NCBI GenBank assembly: GCA_032718475.1
Contig: JAUCBJ010006845.1
Span: forward strand, 1 to 37,390
Length of the DNA: 37,390 nt
Reading direction: 5' to 3'
Origin: Nemertoderma westbladi
Lineage: Eukaryota; Xenacoelomorpha; Nemertodermatida; Nemertodermatidae
Numbering within the stretch: the first letter of the stretch is position 1; every line of letters starts with the position of its first letter. The position numbers were made by a program, and so were the translations under genes. The notes below the pieces were generated by a model, which was given only the letters and a program-made list of their open reading frames with translations, was not told the origin of the DNA and searched no databases. Below, one piece after another: positions 9,502-20,465 of this stretch.

Positions 9502-10735
9502 CTAAATTTGTAAAACTAATGTGTGTTCTTTTTTATTAGGTAGTTTCTCTCGTTGACTTCTTCCTTGGTAGCATGCGAGACGGTGTCGATGAAGAACTTC
9601 CGCTCGAAAAAAATGAGCCAAACACCTTTCACAATATTTCCTATTCCCGATATGAAGAGCTCTCGTATTCAGCAATCGATTCAAGTTAGTTATGCAAACA
9701 TAATGATTCAGTTTAGGTACATTGTTATTTTTTACTACAAGTAATATATTTAATAACTGTTTATCAGGTGTAATTTTACTAAACGGAGGTTGTCTTAATA
9801 TAGATACAGGGGTGCATTTGTTGTCGTTATTCCAACATAGTAAATTAATTATATATTTTGAATTTTGTTTTTCAAAAAGTTTAATCGCTAACTGCCACTC
9901 TGTTGGATAATCATTTTTCCCGTTGTCAAAAATGAAATGACTCATATAATTTTTGTACGACGAAGTAAGCTGTTTGTTGTTTTTCACTTTGCTACCAAAT
10001 TTTGCGGTTATAATAGCCCATTTGAAACAGTCATTATCAGCCGATTGTACATTTATAACACATCGTTTACTCGATAGAACCTTAGGTAATTCCATATATC
10101 CATGCCCCTTAAATTGTAACGACCTACACTTAGATTCAGCTAATTTAATTTCAACCCTTAATAAAGATTTAATACGCCACCCTGAACCACGTGTGTTAAA
10201 GATGGCTATTTTTTGTAATATATTTTCCACCACATACTCAAACCATGTGTCAAAACTTTGTGATGAATCTACAGTATTAATAGCACCACCGGAAGAATTA
10301 AAATAAAAGGTTTCCAATTGCTCGCCTTCTGAAAAATGTGATCTGTACATTAATACATTTAGACCTAACCACAGTCTAAGAACATTCATTTCTTTCAATC
10401 TGTCTAATATTAACTGAAGAATATTACCTCGAATTTGCGTTAATGCTGTTTCCACATCGGGATAATCTCTAGAAGTTGGGAGGTCGTGGACATAAATTTC
10501 AAGACGATTATCGTCAGCTTCTTGTTCCCGCGTAAAAATTGTTGCGCATGTACCAAGAGCCACCCTTAAGTTTTTTCTAGATACTATATTTTTATGTTGC
10601 AGAGATTTACGCTTTCTTGTGTAGTAACATTTCAAGTGACAATCGTGTCGTAAATAATTCTCATATGTATACTCTTTATTACAGGTAGAACAAGTCAATT
10701 GATAGGTACTTGTTAGTAATTGATAGACTTGATAG
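9502..10735 (-). pseudogene. Polymerase B N-terminal region with zinc fingers
   Basis: This is the N-terminal extension typical of large Polinton-type polymerases in animals. It has an opening CSTC...H...C finger, a basic stretch, a region with SGWRIKSLLRVEIKLA and KRCVINVQSADNDCFKWA, and a second finger near the end (CERCLAHFF...H...C). Family resemblance is recognised from these motifs, not from a search. The frame ends at 9502, about 18 bases before the ExoI part starts in another frame, so a one-base frame displacement is likely. The ORF continues upstream into LINE sequence from 10932, so the polymerase's own start is missing or unrecognisable. Confidence 0.75.
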
Positions 10736-12833
10736 AGTGTTAGGTTACCCTTCTTGGGAACTGGCACCAACTTATTTGTTTTCATTTCTTGTGGGACTCT
10801 TGTTGTACGGTACATGTCTACTATGATGGGATAGATGAGCTTTAAATACTCAGGTATTTTATAGACCTCAGGGGGAACACCATCTACTCCACTGGCACGA
10901 TTGGTCTTAATGCTCTTTGCAGCAGCCTTCACTTCTGCAAAGGAGATATCACCAAATCACTAAATTAACAGAGTACTGCCTGTTCAGTGACCTAGATGCA
11001 GCCTTAACTGCATTCTTGGCCGCTGTAGTCTGTTAGAGTCGGGACTCTTACTGCGCCTTGTAGAGGTCATTTCGGCACTTCTGAACTTTGTTGTCAGTCC
11101 AGGGGGCCCGTTTCCTGTTTCGAGGGTATACAAGAACTGTTTCTGCAGCTGCTAACTTAACTGCCTCTGTGAAGGCAGTATAGCCCTCACAGTGATCTGC
11201 CGCCTCAGAGGCAAGAACCTCATACCTGTTGCTCAGCTGTAGTGTGAAGCTGGATCTCACACTTGGCTGTTGCAACAGAGAGGACCAGTCATGCCACGGC
11301 AAGGCAGATTTCATTGTTCTGCTAGCACGCAGACTAAGTCTTACCTTGGCCACAATAAGGCGGTGATCACTGGAGAAGGGTCGTAGTGTAAATGCATTAC
11401 AGTCTTGTATAGAGCTCCTGTATTTCCTACGAAACAGGATATGGTCTATGAGTCCATAGCTTTCCAGTTCGCTTCTTGAACTGGGTTCCAGCCGAAAACA
11501 ATCCATTTCCAGAGATAAAATCCTGAAGATGGACGGAATTACTGTTAACACTATTGCTATAGACCCAGGGCGATGTAGGTGATTGATGCAGACTTGCATT
11601 AAAGTCTCCCAGGAATGTTAAGAATGCATGCTGATCCACTCCATCAGTGGCTGCTTGTAGATTCTGGTAGAAATTTTCCACCTCCTCTACAGGGGCAACA
11701 CTAGTTGGAGAGTAGCACACAATCAGAACCACCTTAGGAAACTTCTTAGCCAGTCTTCCAGAACATGAGAAGTGGCAACGGATGATGCGGTTAGAGATTT
11801 GGTCTATTTTGTCCAATGCTGCATGTGCAGTTGGATTCATCAATAGAACAATTCCACCATTGCCACTATCATCTGCTGAAGCGAGGGCGAGTCGCCAACC
11901 GCCCCCCATGTCCTTAATCAGAACCTCATCAGTCTGTCCAGTCTGCATTCGGTGCTCTTGAACACCCACTGCACTAAGAGAAAGCTTATCTACCAAGGCA
12001 GTCAGCTCACCTTGTTGCATTGGGGACCCGAGTGTTAGGGTGTTTACTGAGGCTAGTCTAGTGACTTGCCTCAGATTCACCAATGGCTTTGTTGGTCGGG
12101 GTGGAACATGAGAGTAGCCTCCAACTCCAGAATCCCTCTCCCCCTCACAATCTGGCCTCCCTGGTGACCCAGGGTTTGGGCCAGAAAGGTCATCAGGAAA
12201 GGGACTCAAAGAATTGTTTGCCGCCCTCTCTCCAGTAGGGGTGAGACAGGCAGCCGGTCAGGAGATAACTGACGCCTGTGAGGCCGATTGTGTCCAGTCA
12301 TTCCACTGGCCTCTAGTGGCTGGACCTCCGCATTACTGATGTAATCCATAGTGGGGGTTGGGTGGTGCTTTTTTGCCGAGTCAGCTCTCGGGGCAAATAC
12401 CACACCATGGTTTGCCATTCTACAGGGTGGGTGTCGCAGTGGAGTCAGATATGAGGCCCATCACCCATATCTACTCTAGCGCACATGACCCACCATTGGC
12501 TGTGCAGCTCATCTGCTGGGTCATGCCCTGTACTCCTGCTGCCAGGTGCAGGTCGCAGTGAAGTGCACTCAGAGTTGACATGAGAACACTCTACTCCTGA
12601 CCAACCATTGGTAGATCACCATCTGCCTGGCCAGGCCATATACCCCTGCAGCCAAGTATATGGGTCCTTAATCCAGGACCAAGGGCGTCCTTAACCCAGA
12701 ACGAAGGGGGACCTAATTACAGGACCAGATTTGCCCTAGTAAGAAGGTCTATGCAGCTACAGGTGGCACCTCCTTTATGCTGCATGGAGGTGGCAAGTTC
12801 TCTTGAATTTCTAGAATACCTGACCTGACCTGA
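10735..12833 (-). mobile_element. 5' part of an RTE-like LINE, truncated against the polymerase
   Basis: Read on the - strand it starts near 12833 with a G/T-rich hexamer repeat (GTCAGGTCAGGT). A ~400-bp leader contains two diverged ~120-bp direct repeats (around 12430-12660). Then come an EEP endonuclease and the beginning of a reverse transcriptase (RASGVDGVPPEVYK...LVPVPKKGN). It stops at about 10735, where polymerase sequence begins. The rest of the reverse transcriptase is missing here. Either the Polinton-like element inserted into this LINE or a deletion joined them. Confidence 0.75.
11048..12418 (-). pseudogene. LINE EEP endonuclease, frameshifted
   Basis: The endonuclease resembles the LINE proteins often mis-annotated as craniofacial development protein 2. 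Motifs are split over two frames. The first (12209-11427) has LTLGSPMQQGELTALVDKL, VQEHRM and LGDFNASL. The second (11599-11048) has YGLIDHILFRRKYRSS and FSSDHRLI, the terminal SDH motif. The change of frame lies in 11427-11599. A further - strand frame (12418-12206) upstream could be the protein's start. The RT-start fragment (10932-10735) is in a third frame, so the copy is dead. Confidence 0.8.
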
Positions 12834-12960
12834 ACAATTTGATGGAAGAAAAGGCCAGATTAGACAAAGCTGTTGAGATTATCATGGATATGTGATTCAT
12901 AAATTAAAAACTCAGCTAATCCTCGATGAAATCTAACCAAACTTAGTACACAGGTTGTTT

Positions 12961-13038
12961 GGCAAAAGTTTAGAAATTTTCCAAGTTGAATTTCCGTGTG
13001 GCAGAAGTTTAGAAATTTTCCAAGTTGAATTTCCGCGT
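12961..13038 (+). repeat. Tandem duplication, 39-bp unit, two copies
   Basis: Both copies begin GGCA(A/G)AAGTTTAGAAAT and end TTTCCG(T/C)GT. They differ at two positions only, so the duplication is recent. No link to a gene is visible. Confidence 0.9.
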
Positions 13039-13596
13039 GGCCTTCGAGAAGCTAAGATAATAGCAGTTAATTAGTTAATTAAGTTGATTACGAAAAAAAA
13101 ACAGCATTTTTCTGGCTGTCCGTTAATATAAATTAATTATCTTCTAGTATAAGATTTAAACAACACCATCGCACTACTCTAGCAAAGGGTAATTTCATCT
13201 ATAGGACAGGGGTAATCGACGTTTCGGTATAAGACGTTTTGGCCACGTCTTGGACCAAAGATTCACATATTCCCTCAAATAAATCAATTATAAAGTTTTA
13301 GTCTACACACTGTAATATGTAGAAGATATGCATAATACTCAGTCATTATTTTAAATACTTAGGACTACTGTTTAAAACCCTCAATCGCTATTATTATGTA
13401 CATATTATGGCCAGTCTTAGAAGGTGGTATTAGGTTAGAACCTGACGCAAATAAATTAGTAATAATTAATTATAGTTAATAAATTATACAAGTATTGTAT
13501 CAACTTCGGTATTCGTAGATGCGCACACATGTTGATGTTTTTTGCTATTTTATGATTAAATTGTTCCTATTATACATTGGTATTAGAAGCACTTAA

Positions 13597-13627
13597 GGAG
13601 GGGGGAGGGGGGGGGGGGGGGGGGGGG
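13597..13627 (+). repeat. Poly-G tract
   Basis: 31 bases are all G except a single A at 13606 and an A near the start. It is a potential quadruplex former and a likely place for length errors. Confidence 0.85.
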
Positions 13628-14804
13628 TTATCAAGATTCCAAATATGTAAACCGTTTAGCCATATATGTCTTACTTCTCGAGATATGGCTGTTTGTCCGT
13701 TTTACTGTCAGTATTTTCACGTAATCGGCAAAGCTGATTCCAAAAAAAAAAAACGTTTTAACTTCTGGAAATAAAGCATAACGTTGAAATTCATTGTATA
13801 TTTCCGAAGTTCTAAAACAAGTCTGCTTAAAAAGCCTTAGAAAGCTTAGCAACGCTGGTGCCAAGGGTGAGTAAAGTACTTTAACAAATTTTGCAATTTC
13901 ATAAAACTGACATTGCAAGTTGTTGCTATGTGACTGACAAGTATTGCAGGATATATTTACTTGCTTTATATGTAACCTATGTTGTTGTGATTATACGTGC
14001 TTGAGATCGAAAACAAAGTATACATTATATCAATAATTATAATGCTATTTAATATCCAAAGTATTCAGGCAACAGTAAACATTTTTGACTGTAAAATCTC
14101 TTGAATAATCTCTCGAATAATATTCAACATTATTTACCATTACGATATGCAATAAATAATTATGATAACCTTTACTCCATACCGTTATGTTGGTAATATT
14201 ATTATCAACACTTTTTTTTACTTCTTTAATACTAAAAAAGTGTATAACTGTTTCAAATCTTTCAATAATTAGAGAAAAGTACAGCAGAACACTTTTTCTC
14301 ATTAATTTCAATTTACCGAAATTCAACTATGATAATGATATGCGAGTAGGCCTATATTAAGTTTTGCATGAGTTGGGGCCCATGTGTAGTATTATTCAAT
14401 TCTTCACACGGCGCGAGTTGGCAGTTTTAAAAAAATTCCAACGTTTTTTTCATATGTTGAAAAATATACTTTGATGGTCTCCAGATCGTGTTCGAACCGC
14501 ACCTCACAACGAGATATAGGAGTAGAACACGGAAACAATAATCTTTCAGTTTGTTCTCTTTAACATCTTCAACGACCTAACTTGACTCGACTTCGACTGC
14601 CGTATTAATTTATCTTTATCTTATCGATTCAACTATATTTTGGCAAATAAAGATGAAATATGAACGTCAAGATAATTTCATTGTTATGACTTTATAGAAC
14701 CGCGTTTTTTTCCTGTATATTTGGCAAATGGTCTGTCTATTATATATTTAATAGTTGTACGAATTGACTGTGATTGCTATCAGTAACCCAGTCTGCCAGT
14801 TGGA

Positions 14805-15167
14805 CTAATTCTTGTCACTATTATCCGAAACATCATCCTCAGTTTCTTCTTCCTCAAACTGACCCTCAGCGAAATCGAGGTAATTAGCCTCGAGATCCAA
14901 GTCGTCGAGTACGTTGACCTCGTCCGCCACGGGCTCCCCTGTCGCCGTGTTCCTAGACAAACTATCCGACACGGTTCCCTCCCTTGTCGAGTCGCCCTCA
15001 TCCTCTGCGACTCGTTTCATCGCTATTAAACTCCGCAACGCCATCTCCTCCACCCGCAGGCGGTTCAGTTGATCCCCTAACAGGTTCCGTAGGCTGATCA
15101 GTTGTTTCTCTTCGTGCTCCAACTCGGCGAGTTGCGCATCAGTTCGGTTGCGGCGGAAATTTGCCAT
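14805..15167 (-). CDS. SNAPC5: snRNA-activating complex subunit 5 (SNAP19) homologue
   Basis: A 120-codon intronless frame. Residues ~12-55 form a leucine-heptad coiled coil, LAELEHEEKQLISLRN then DQLNRLRVEEMALRSLI, closely matching the conserved part of animal SNAPC5 (DQLNRLKVEE in human, from memory). The C-terminus is acidic (FEEEETEDDVSDNSD), like the Glu-rich tail of the human protein. Length is slightly above the human ~98 residues. SNAPC5 is a small structural subunit of SNAPc, which binds the proximal sequence element of snRNA promoters and works with RNA polymerases II and III in the nucleus. The ATG is the first in frame, followed by a basic N-terminus (MANFRRNRTD). An overlapping 73-codon frame on the same strand is a shadow. 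Confidence 0.85.
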   Translation of the reverse strand: MANFRRNRTDAQLAELEHEEKQLISLRNLLGDQLNRLRVEEMALRSLIAMKRVAEDEGDSTREGTVSDSLSRNTATGEPVADEVNVLDDLDLEANYLDFAEGQFEEEETEDDVSDNSDKN

Positions 15168-15460
15168 TTAGAGTTTCAGTTGTCAGAGACTGAGAGAGGA
15201 ACTAATATCAGTGTCCCTGACTCTGCCAAATAATTAATGCTATTAAAGTTTATAATTAAATAGGCCTAATTAGCCAATTAATAATTAAATAGCCTAACAT
15301 TGTCAGATAATGGCATCGTACCCTGGTGGTACCGCTACCTGTGGTTAAATTAATACTGTAATACCTCGTAAAGTGATATTGTCTAAAGCAAAGGGCTGAA
15401 GCGGGTAAACCTGTAAACAGGTAAACGCATCGCCTAGGCCTACCACCTACTGAGGTAGAA
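15168..15460. promoter_or_regulatory. Upstream region of the SNAPC5-like gene
   Basis: This region lies 5' of the - strand gene and should hold its 5' UTR and promoter. No TATA box or other element can be named with confidence. It ends at the inverted-repeat element. Confidence 0.3.
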
Positions 15461-16855
15461 TAAAACGTCTGTCCTTATCTGATCTGATCTGATCTGATCT
15501 GACGGCATCTGATCATATAACCAATCAGGAGAAAGAGATATAAGTAAATAGCCAATAGGGGATCAGGTTGCCATATGTTAAGTATCAGTATCATCATATG
15601 ACATAGCAGTAGGCCTTCAGGCATACCGGTATGCAGCCAAGGCAGCAAAGGCATGTTAAAAATGCGATATACAGTAGGATGAAGGATGGCGGGTATAAAG
15701 TTGTGTGATTGCCCCAGCAAAGATGGATGGATAGTTGTTTCAGATGTAAACAACTTTCGCAGATGTAGTTGGTGTTGAAACATTAATCATTTATTAAAAA
15801 CAATACAGCCTTTCTGCCTTTGCTGCAATATTTTAGTAATCTTTCTTGTTAATAGTTTATTAATAGTTAAAGTTAATTATATTAATTATAATTAATATTA
15901 TTAAATAATGATATTGTGCTTATTAGTATATTACATTTAAAATATTTATTGTTTGTTTGTTATGCTAAAGGGAAGGCAGGAAGAGGTACAGTAACTCTGT
16001 ACAGTACTGTTACTGCCGAATATGGCGAAACACTTTAACATTCCCCATATTGCCCTGATTGCCACTGATACAGTGGAGTTTATTATGCCCAGACAATGAA
16101 GGAAGATGGGAAGGTGAGTGGGAAGGTGGGAATCAAACGATGTTTTTACCTTCCAATTGAAGGAAAAGAGCAGGTTACAGCGGCGACAATTTCTAACCAA
16201 AACAATAAACGATGTTGTTGAAAATTTTCACCCATCGCCGAAAAATACAAGTTTCAGAATTCTTATGCAATTTTTACACATTCCATTGAATTCCGAACCC
16301 TCACAAATCCGTATAACGCAAGAAACCCCATAGGCCTAGTTGTTGCAATTCATATATATTCCAACGAGACTAGAACGCCTAAAACACCTATTGCGGAAAA
16401 AACAGCTTCAAATAATTAATTTACAAAATTGAAATATTTCAAAATTTGGGGCTGGCACCAAAATTTGGCACCCGCCGCTAAAAACAAGATTAAAATTTCT
16501 AGCTTATTTTATATGAATTCCTTTTAGTTAGTTCCAGTTAGTCTTTTAGTTAGTAGCATTAGTTTCAGAGAGAGGGGGGGGGGGGTGTTATATTGAGATT
16601 GACTGACATGGGCAGAAACTCCAGTACTCATTTAGCTACCATTTAATGATGCAAGGCAGAGATGCCTCGCTAAACCCTTCAAAGCATTCGTGACGAAACG
16701 AAAACTACCTTGGCCCCCATGCCGTGGTTGAACCCACAACTTCCGTGAGATGTGAATTCAATATAACCACTACACCAAGGTGGGCTCTGAACCAAGGTGG
16801 AACAAGTGTCAGATACCGTCAGATCAGATCAGATCAGATAAGGACAGACGTTTTA
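15461..16855. mobile_element. Element bounded by ~50-bp inverted repeats with (GATCT)n
   Basis: The left end (15461 on) reads TAAAACGTCTGTCCTTATCT followed by five to six TGATC units. The right end (16806-16855) is its reverse complement with one unit fewer, then ACGG(C/T)ATCTGA in both. Such matching termini 1.4 kb apart indicate a non-autonomous DNA transposon or a fold-back. The interior has no recognised transposase; short ORFs on both strands around 15946-16333 are unassigned. A G-run lies near 16574-16585. No target-site duplication was confirmed. Confidence 0.6.
16711..16785 (-). ncRNA. tRNA-like SINE head
   Basis: On the - strand this reads like a decayed tRNA. It has an A-box match TGGTGTAGTGGTTAT, a T-arm with GTGG-GTTCAA-CCAC containing the B-box-like GGTTCAACC, and partly complementary ends (GCCCACC against ATGGGGGC). 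The anticodon arm does not fold properly, so it is not a working tRNA. A tRNA-derived SINE promoter is the best reading. It sits just inside the right terminus of the inverted-repeat element. Confidence 0.5.
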
Positions 16856-17414
16856 GCCATCCTACCACCTACTGACCTACACATGCTACAGATACAGACA
16901 AACGCCTACGCATACATGTACAGAATTAGACCGCAAGCCGGTGGCCTATCCTATACCACTATACAGCAGCTATACACCTGATGATTCTCAATTCTACAAT
17001 TAAATTGGGTTTCCTGCTGAATGTGGTATGAGTACAGGTAGGCATTGGGGTAGAACTGTAGAACATGAGACTAAATCCTGTGAAGAGAGAATAATTATTG
17101 CGTTAGAGAATTAAAGAAACTAAATACTTATTTGAATGAGTTTGAAAGATGAGAAAGAATAAATGATTTGAAAGAAGCCCGTGAGGGTGAAACGGCTGTC
17201 GGCAAACTCTATTTATTTTAACTCGTGGTGTTAAGACCCCTTAAGCCCTACTACGTCCTTTCAGAAACTTGTATTCTCATTGGACCGTTGGATGACAAAT
17301 TAAAAGGCTCCTTACAAGGTATTAAATATGATATGTTGTAAGAGAGCTTTGTTATTGCTTGGCAGCTTGGGCTTGGGGTGGGAACAGAACAGATACAGTA
17401 CGAATAACCTAGGA
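16856..17414. other. Non-coding stretch, nothing recognised
   Basis: No supported reading frame or repeat is seen before the minisatellite begins. Confidence 0.4.
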
Positions 17415-20400
17415 CAGGGGATGTTGTAGGTAGATGGAGTTGGTGGACAGGGGATGTCAGATGTAGATGGAGTTGGTGGACAGCGACAGCGACAGGGGAT
17501 GTTGTGTAGATGGAGTTGGTGGACAGGGGATGTCAGATGTAGATGGAGTTGGTGGACAGGGGATGTCAGATGTAGATGGAGTGGGTGGAGCGGGGATGTC
17601 AGATTTATATGGAGTGGATGGACAGGGGATGTTGGAGGTAAATGGGAGTTGGTGGACAGGGGATGTCAGAGTCAGGGGTAGATGGAGTGGGTTGACAGGG
17701 GATGTTGTAGGTACTAGGTAGAGGGAGTGTGTGGACAGGCAGAAAGGGGATGTCAGGGGTAGATGGAGTTGGTGGACAGGCAGACAGGGGATGTCAGAGG
17801 TAGATGGAGTTGGTGGACACGGGAAGTCAGAAGTATGGAGTGGGTGGAGCGGGGATGTCAGATTTATATGGAGTGGATGGACAGGGGATGTCGGAGGTAG
17901 GAGTGGATGGACAGGGGATTTTGGAGGTAGATGGGAGTTGGTGGACACGGGAAGTCAGAAGTATGGAGTGGGTGGAGCGGGGATGTCAGATTTATATGGA
18001 GTGGATGTACAGGGGATGTCGGAGGTAGGAGTGAATGGACAGGGGATGTGGTAGGTAGATGGAGTGTGTGGTAGGCAGACAGGGGATGTCAGAGGCAGAT
18101 GGAGTTGGCGTGGACAGGTATATTGTACTGTAGGTAGATGGGAGTTGGTGGACATGGGATGTCAGATGTAGATGGAGTTGGTGGACACGGGAAGTCTAGA
18201 AGTATGGAGTGGGTGGAGCGGGGATGTCAGATTTATATGGAGTGGATGGAGCGGGGATGTCAGATTTATATGGAGTGGATGGACAGGGGATGTTGGAGGT
18301 AGATGGAGTTGGTGGACAGGGGATGTCATATTTATATGGAGTGGATGGACAGGGGATGTTGGAGGTAGATGGAGTTGGTGGACATGGGAAGTCAGAAGTA
18401 TGGAGTGGGTGGAGCGGGGATGTCAGATTTATATGGAGTGGATGGACAGGGGATGTTGGAGGTAGATGGAATGTGTGGACAGGGGATGTCAGAGGTAGAT
18501 GGAGTGGATGGACAGGGGATGTCAAAACTAGATGGAGTGGGTGGAGTGGGGATGTCAGATTGTCAGATTTATATTGAGTGGATGGAGCGGGGATGTCAGA
18601 TTTATATGGAGTGGATGGACAGGGGATGTTGGAGGTAGATGGAGTTGGTGGACAGGGGATGTGGTAGGTAGATGGAGTGTGTGGACAGGCAGACAGGGGA
18701 TGTCAGAGGTAGATGGAGTTGGTGGACAGGTATATTGTACTGTAGGTAGATGGGAGTTGGTGGACATGGGATGTCAGATGTAGATGGAGTTGGTGGACAC
18801 GGGAAGTCTAGAAGTATGGAGTGGGTGGAGCGGGGATGTCAGATTTATATGGAGTGGATGGAGCGGGGATGTCAGATTTATATAGAGTGGATGGACAGGG
18901 GATGTTGGAGGTAGATGGAGTTGGTGGACAGGGGATGTCATATTTATATGGAGTGGATGGACAGGGGATGTTGGAGGTAGATGGAGTTGGTGGACATGGG
19001 AAGTCAGAAGTATGGAGTGGGTGGAGCGGGGATGTCAGATTTATATGGAGTGGATGGACAGGGGATGTTGGAGGTAGATGGAGTGTGTGGACAGGGGATG
19101 TCAGAGGTAGATGGAGTGGATGGACAGGGGATGTCAAAACTAGATGGAGTGGGTGGAGCGGGGATGTCAGATTGTCAGATTTATATTGAGTGGATGGAGC
19201 GGGGATGTCAGATTTATATGGAGTGGATGGACAGGGGATGTTGGAGGTAGATGAAGTTGGTGGACAGGGGATGTCAGATTTATATGGAGTGGATGGACAG
19301 GGGATGTTGTAGGTAGATGGAGTTGGTGGACACGGGAAGTCAGAAGTATGGATTGGGTGGAGCGGGGATGTCAGATTATTTTGGAGTGGGTGGAGCGGGA
19401 ATCTCAGATTTAAATGGAGTGGATAGAGCGGGGATGTCAGATTCATATGGAGTGGATGGACAGGGGATGTTGGAGGTAGATGGAGTTGGTGGACAGGGGA
19501 TGTCAGATTTATATGGAGTGGATGGACAGGGGATGTTGGAGGTAGATGGAGTGGGTGGACAGGGGATGTTGGTGGTAGATGGAGTTGGTGGACACGGGAA
19601 GTCAGAAGTATGGAGTGGGTGGAGCGGGGATGTCAGATTTATATGGACTGGATGGACAGGGGATGTTGGAGGTAGGAGTGGATGGACAGGGGATGTTGGA
19701 GGTAGATGGAGTTGGTGGACAGGGGATGTTGGTGGTAGATGGAGTTGGTGGACACGGGAAGTCAGAAGTATGGAGTGGGTGGAGCGGGGATGTCAGATTT
19801 ATATGGAGTGGTTGGACAGGGGATGTTGGAGGTAGATGGAGTTGGTGGACATGGGAAGTCAGAAGTAGATGGAGTGGGTGGAGCGGGGATGTCAGATTTA
19901 TATGGAGTTGGTGGACATGGGAAGTCAGAAGTAGATGGTGTGGGTGGAGCGGGGATGTCAGATTTATATGGAGTGGATGGACAGGGGATGTTGGAGGTAG
20001 ATGGAGTTGGTGGACATGGGAAGTCAGAAGTAGATGGCGTGGGTGGAGCGGGGATGTCAGATTTATATGGAGTGGATGGACAGGGGATGTTGGAGGTAGG
20101 AGTGGATGGACAGGGGATGTTGGAGGTAGATGGAGTTGGTGGACAGGGGATGTTGGTGGTAGATGGAGTTGGTGGACACGGGAAGTCAGAAGTATGGAGT
20201 GGGTGGAGTAGGGATGTCAGATTTATATGGAGTGGATGGACAGGGGATGTTGGAGGTAGATGGAGTTGGTGGACATGGGAAGTCAGAAGTAGATGGAGTG
20301 GGTGGAGCGGGGATGTCAGATTTATATGGAGTGGGTGGACGCGGATGTCAGATGTGTATGGAATGGATGGACAGGGGATATCAGAGATGAGGGAGTGGAT

Positions 20401-20465
20401 GGACAGGGGATGTCAGGGGGTAGGGGGGATGAACGGGGGGATGTTGGTGTTGGTAGATGGAGTTA
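17415..20465 (+). repeat. 3-kb minisatellite, 33-bp basic unit
   Basis: Roughly 90 copies of a unit that starts GGGGATGT and ends GTGGACA or GAGCG. Two main variants alternate: one with CAGATTTATATGGAGTGGATG and one with TGGAGGTAGATGGAGTTGGTG (each shown here as a single block of the unit). The 33-bp period is exactly 11 codons and contains no stop in several frames. Long artificial ORFs therefore appear on both strands, with peptides such as GGRWSWWTGDV and CPPTPSTSDIP. Variants with 30-32 bp and inserted pieces also occur. It is best read as non-coding tandem DNA. Confidence 0.95.
18058..19270 (+). repeat. Higher-order duplication, ~612 bp period, in the minisatellite
   Basis: Copy 1 (about 18058-18658) and copy 2 (about 18671-19270) share rare markers at the same offset. 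These are a TATATTGTACTGTAGGT insertion, a TCTAGAAGTATGG variant, a CAAAACTAGATGG unit and a doubled TCAGATTGTCAGATT. Only a few bases differ, so this block was duplicated as one segment after the 33-bp units had diverged. Confidence 0.85.

Larger units (their letters stand above)
12834..14804. other. Gene-poor region with small repeats
   Basis: It holds a perfect-spaced 39-bp tandem duplication (12961-12999 and 13000-13038, two base differences), an uninterrupted G-run region at 13597-13627, and AT-rich sequence. A - strand ORF of 93 codons (14045-14326) is lysine- and isoleucine-rich and unrecognised. The part nearest 14804 would be 3' UTR of the SNAPC5-like gene. Confidence 0.5.

Noticed and set aside
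9553-10306. Three + strand ORFs of 62-117 codons
   Set aside because: They lie opposite the polymerase N-terminal region, whose - strand translation has family motifs.
13631-14326. Two - strand ORFs of 95 and 93 codons
   Set aside because: Composition is that of AT-rich spacer, no domain is recognised, and one overlaps a poly-A and poly-G context.
14780-15001. 73-codon - strand ORF
   Set aside because: It overlaps the SNAPC5-like gene in another frame. Only the 120-codon frame has the conserved coiled coil and acidic tail.
16711-16785. A functional tRNA gene
   Set aside because: A- and B-box matches and a T-arm exist, but the anticodon arm does not pair and the acceptor stem has mismatches.
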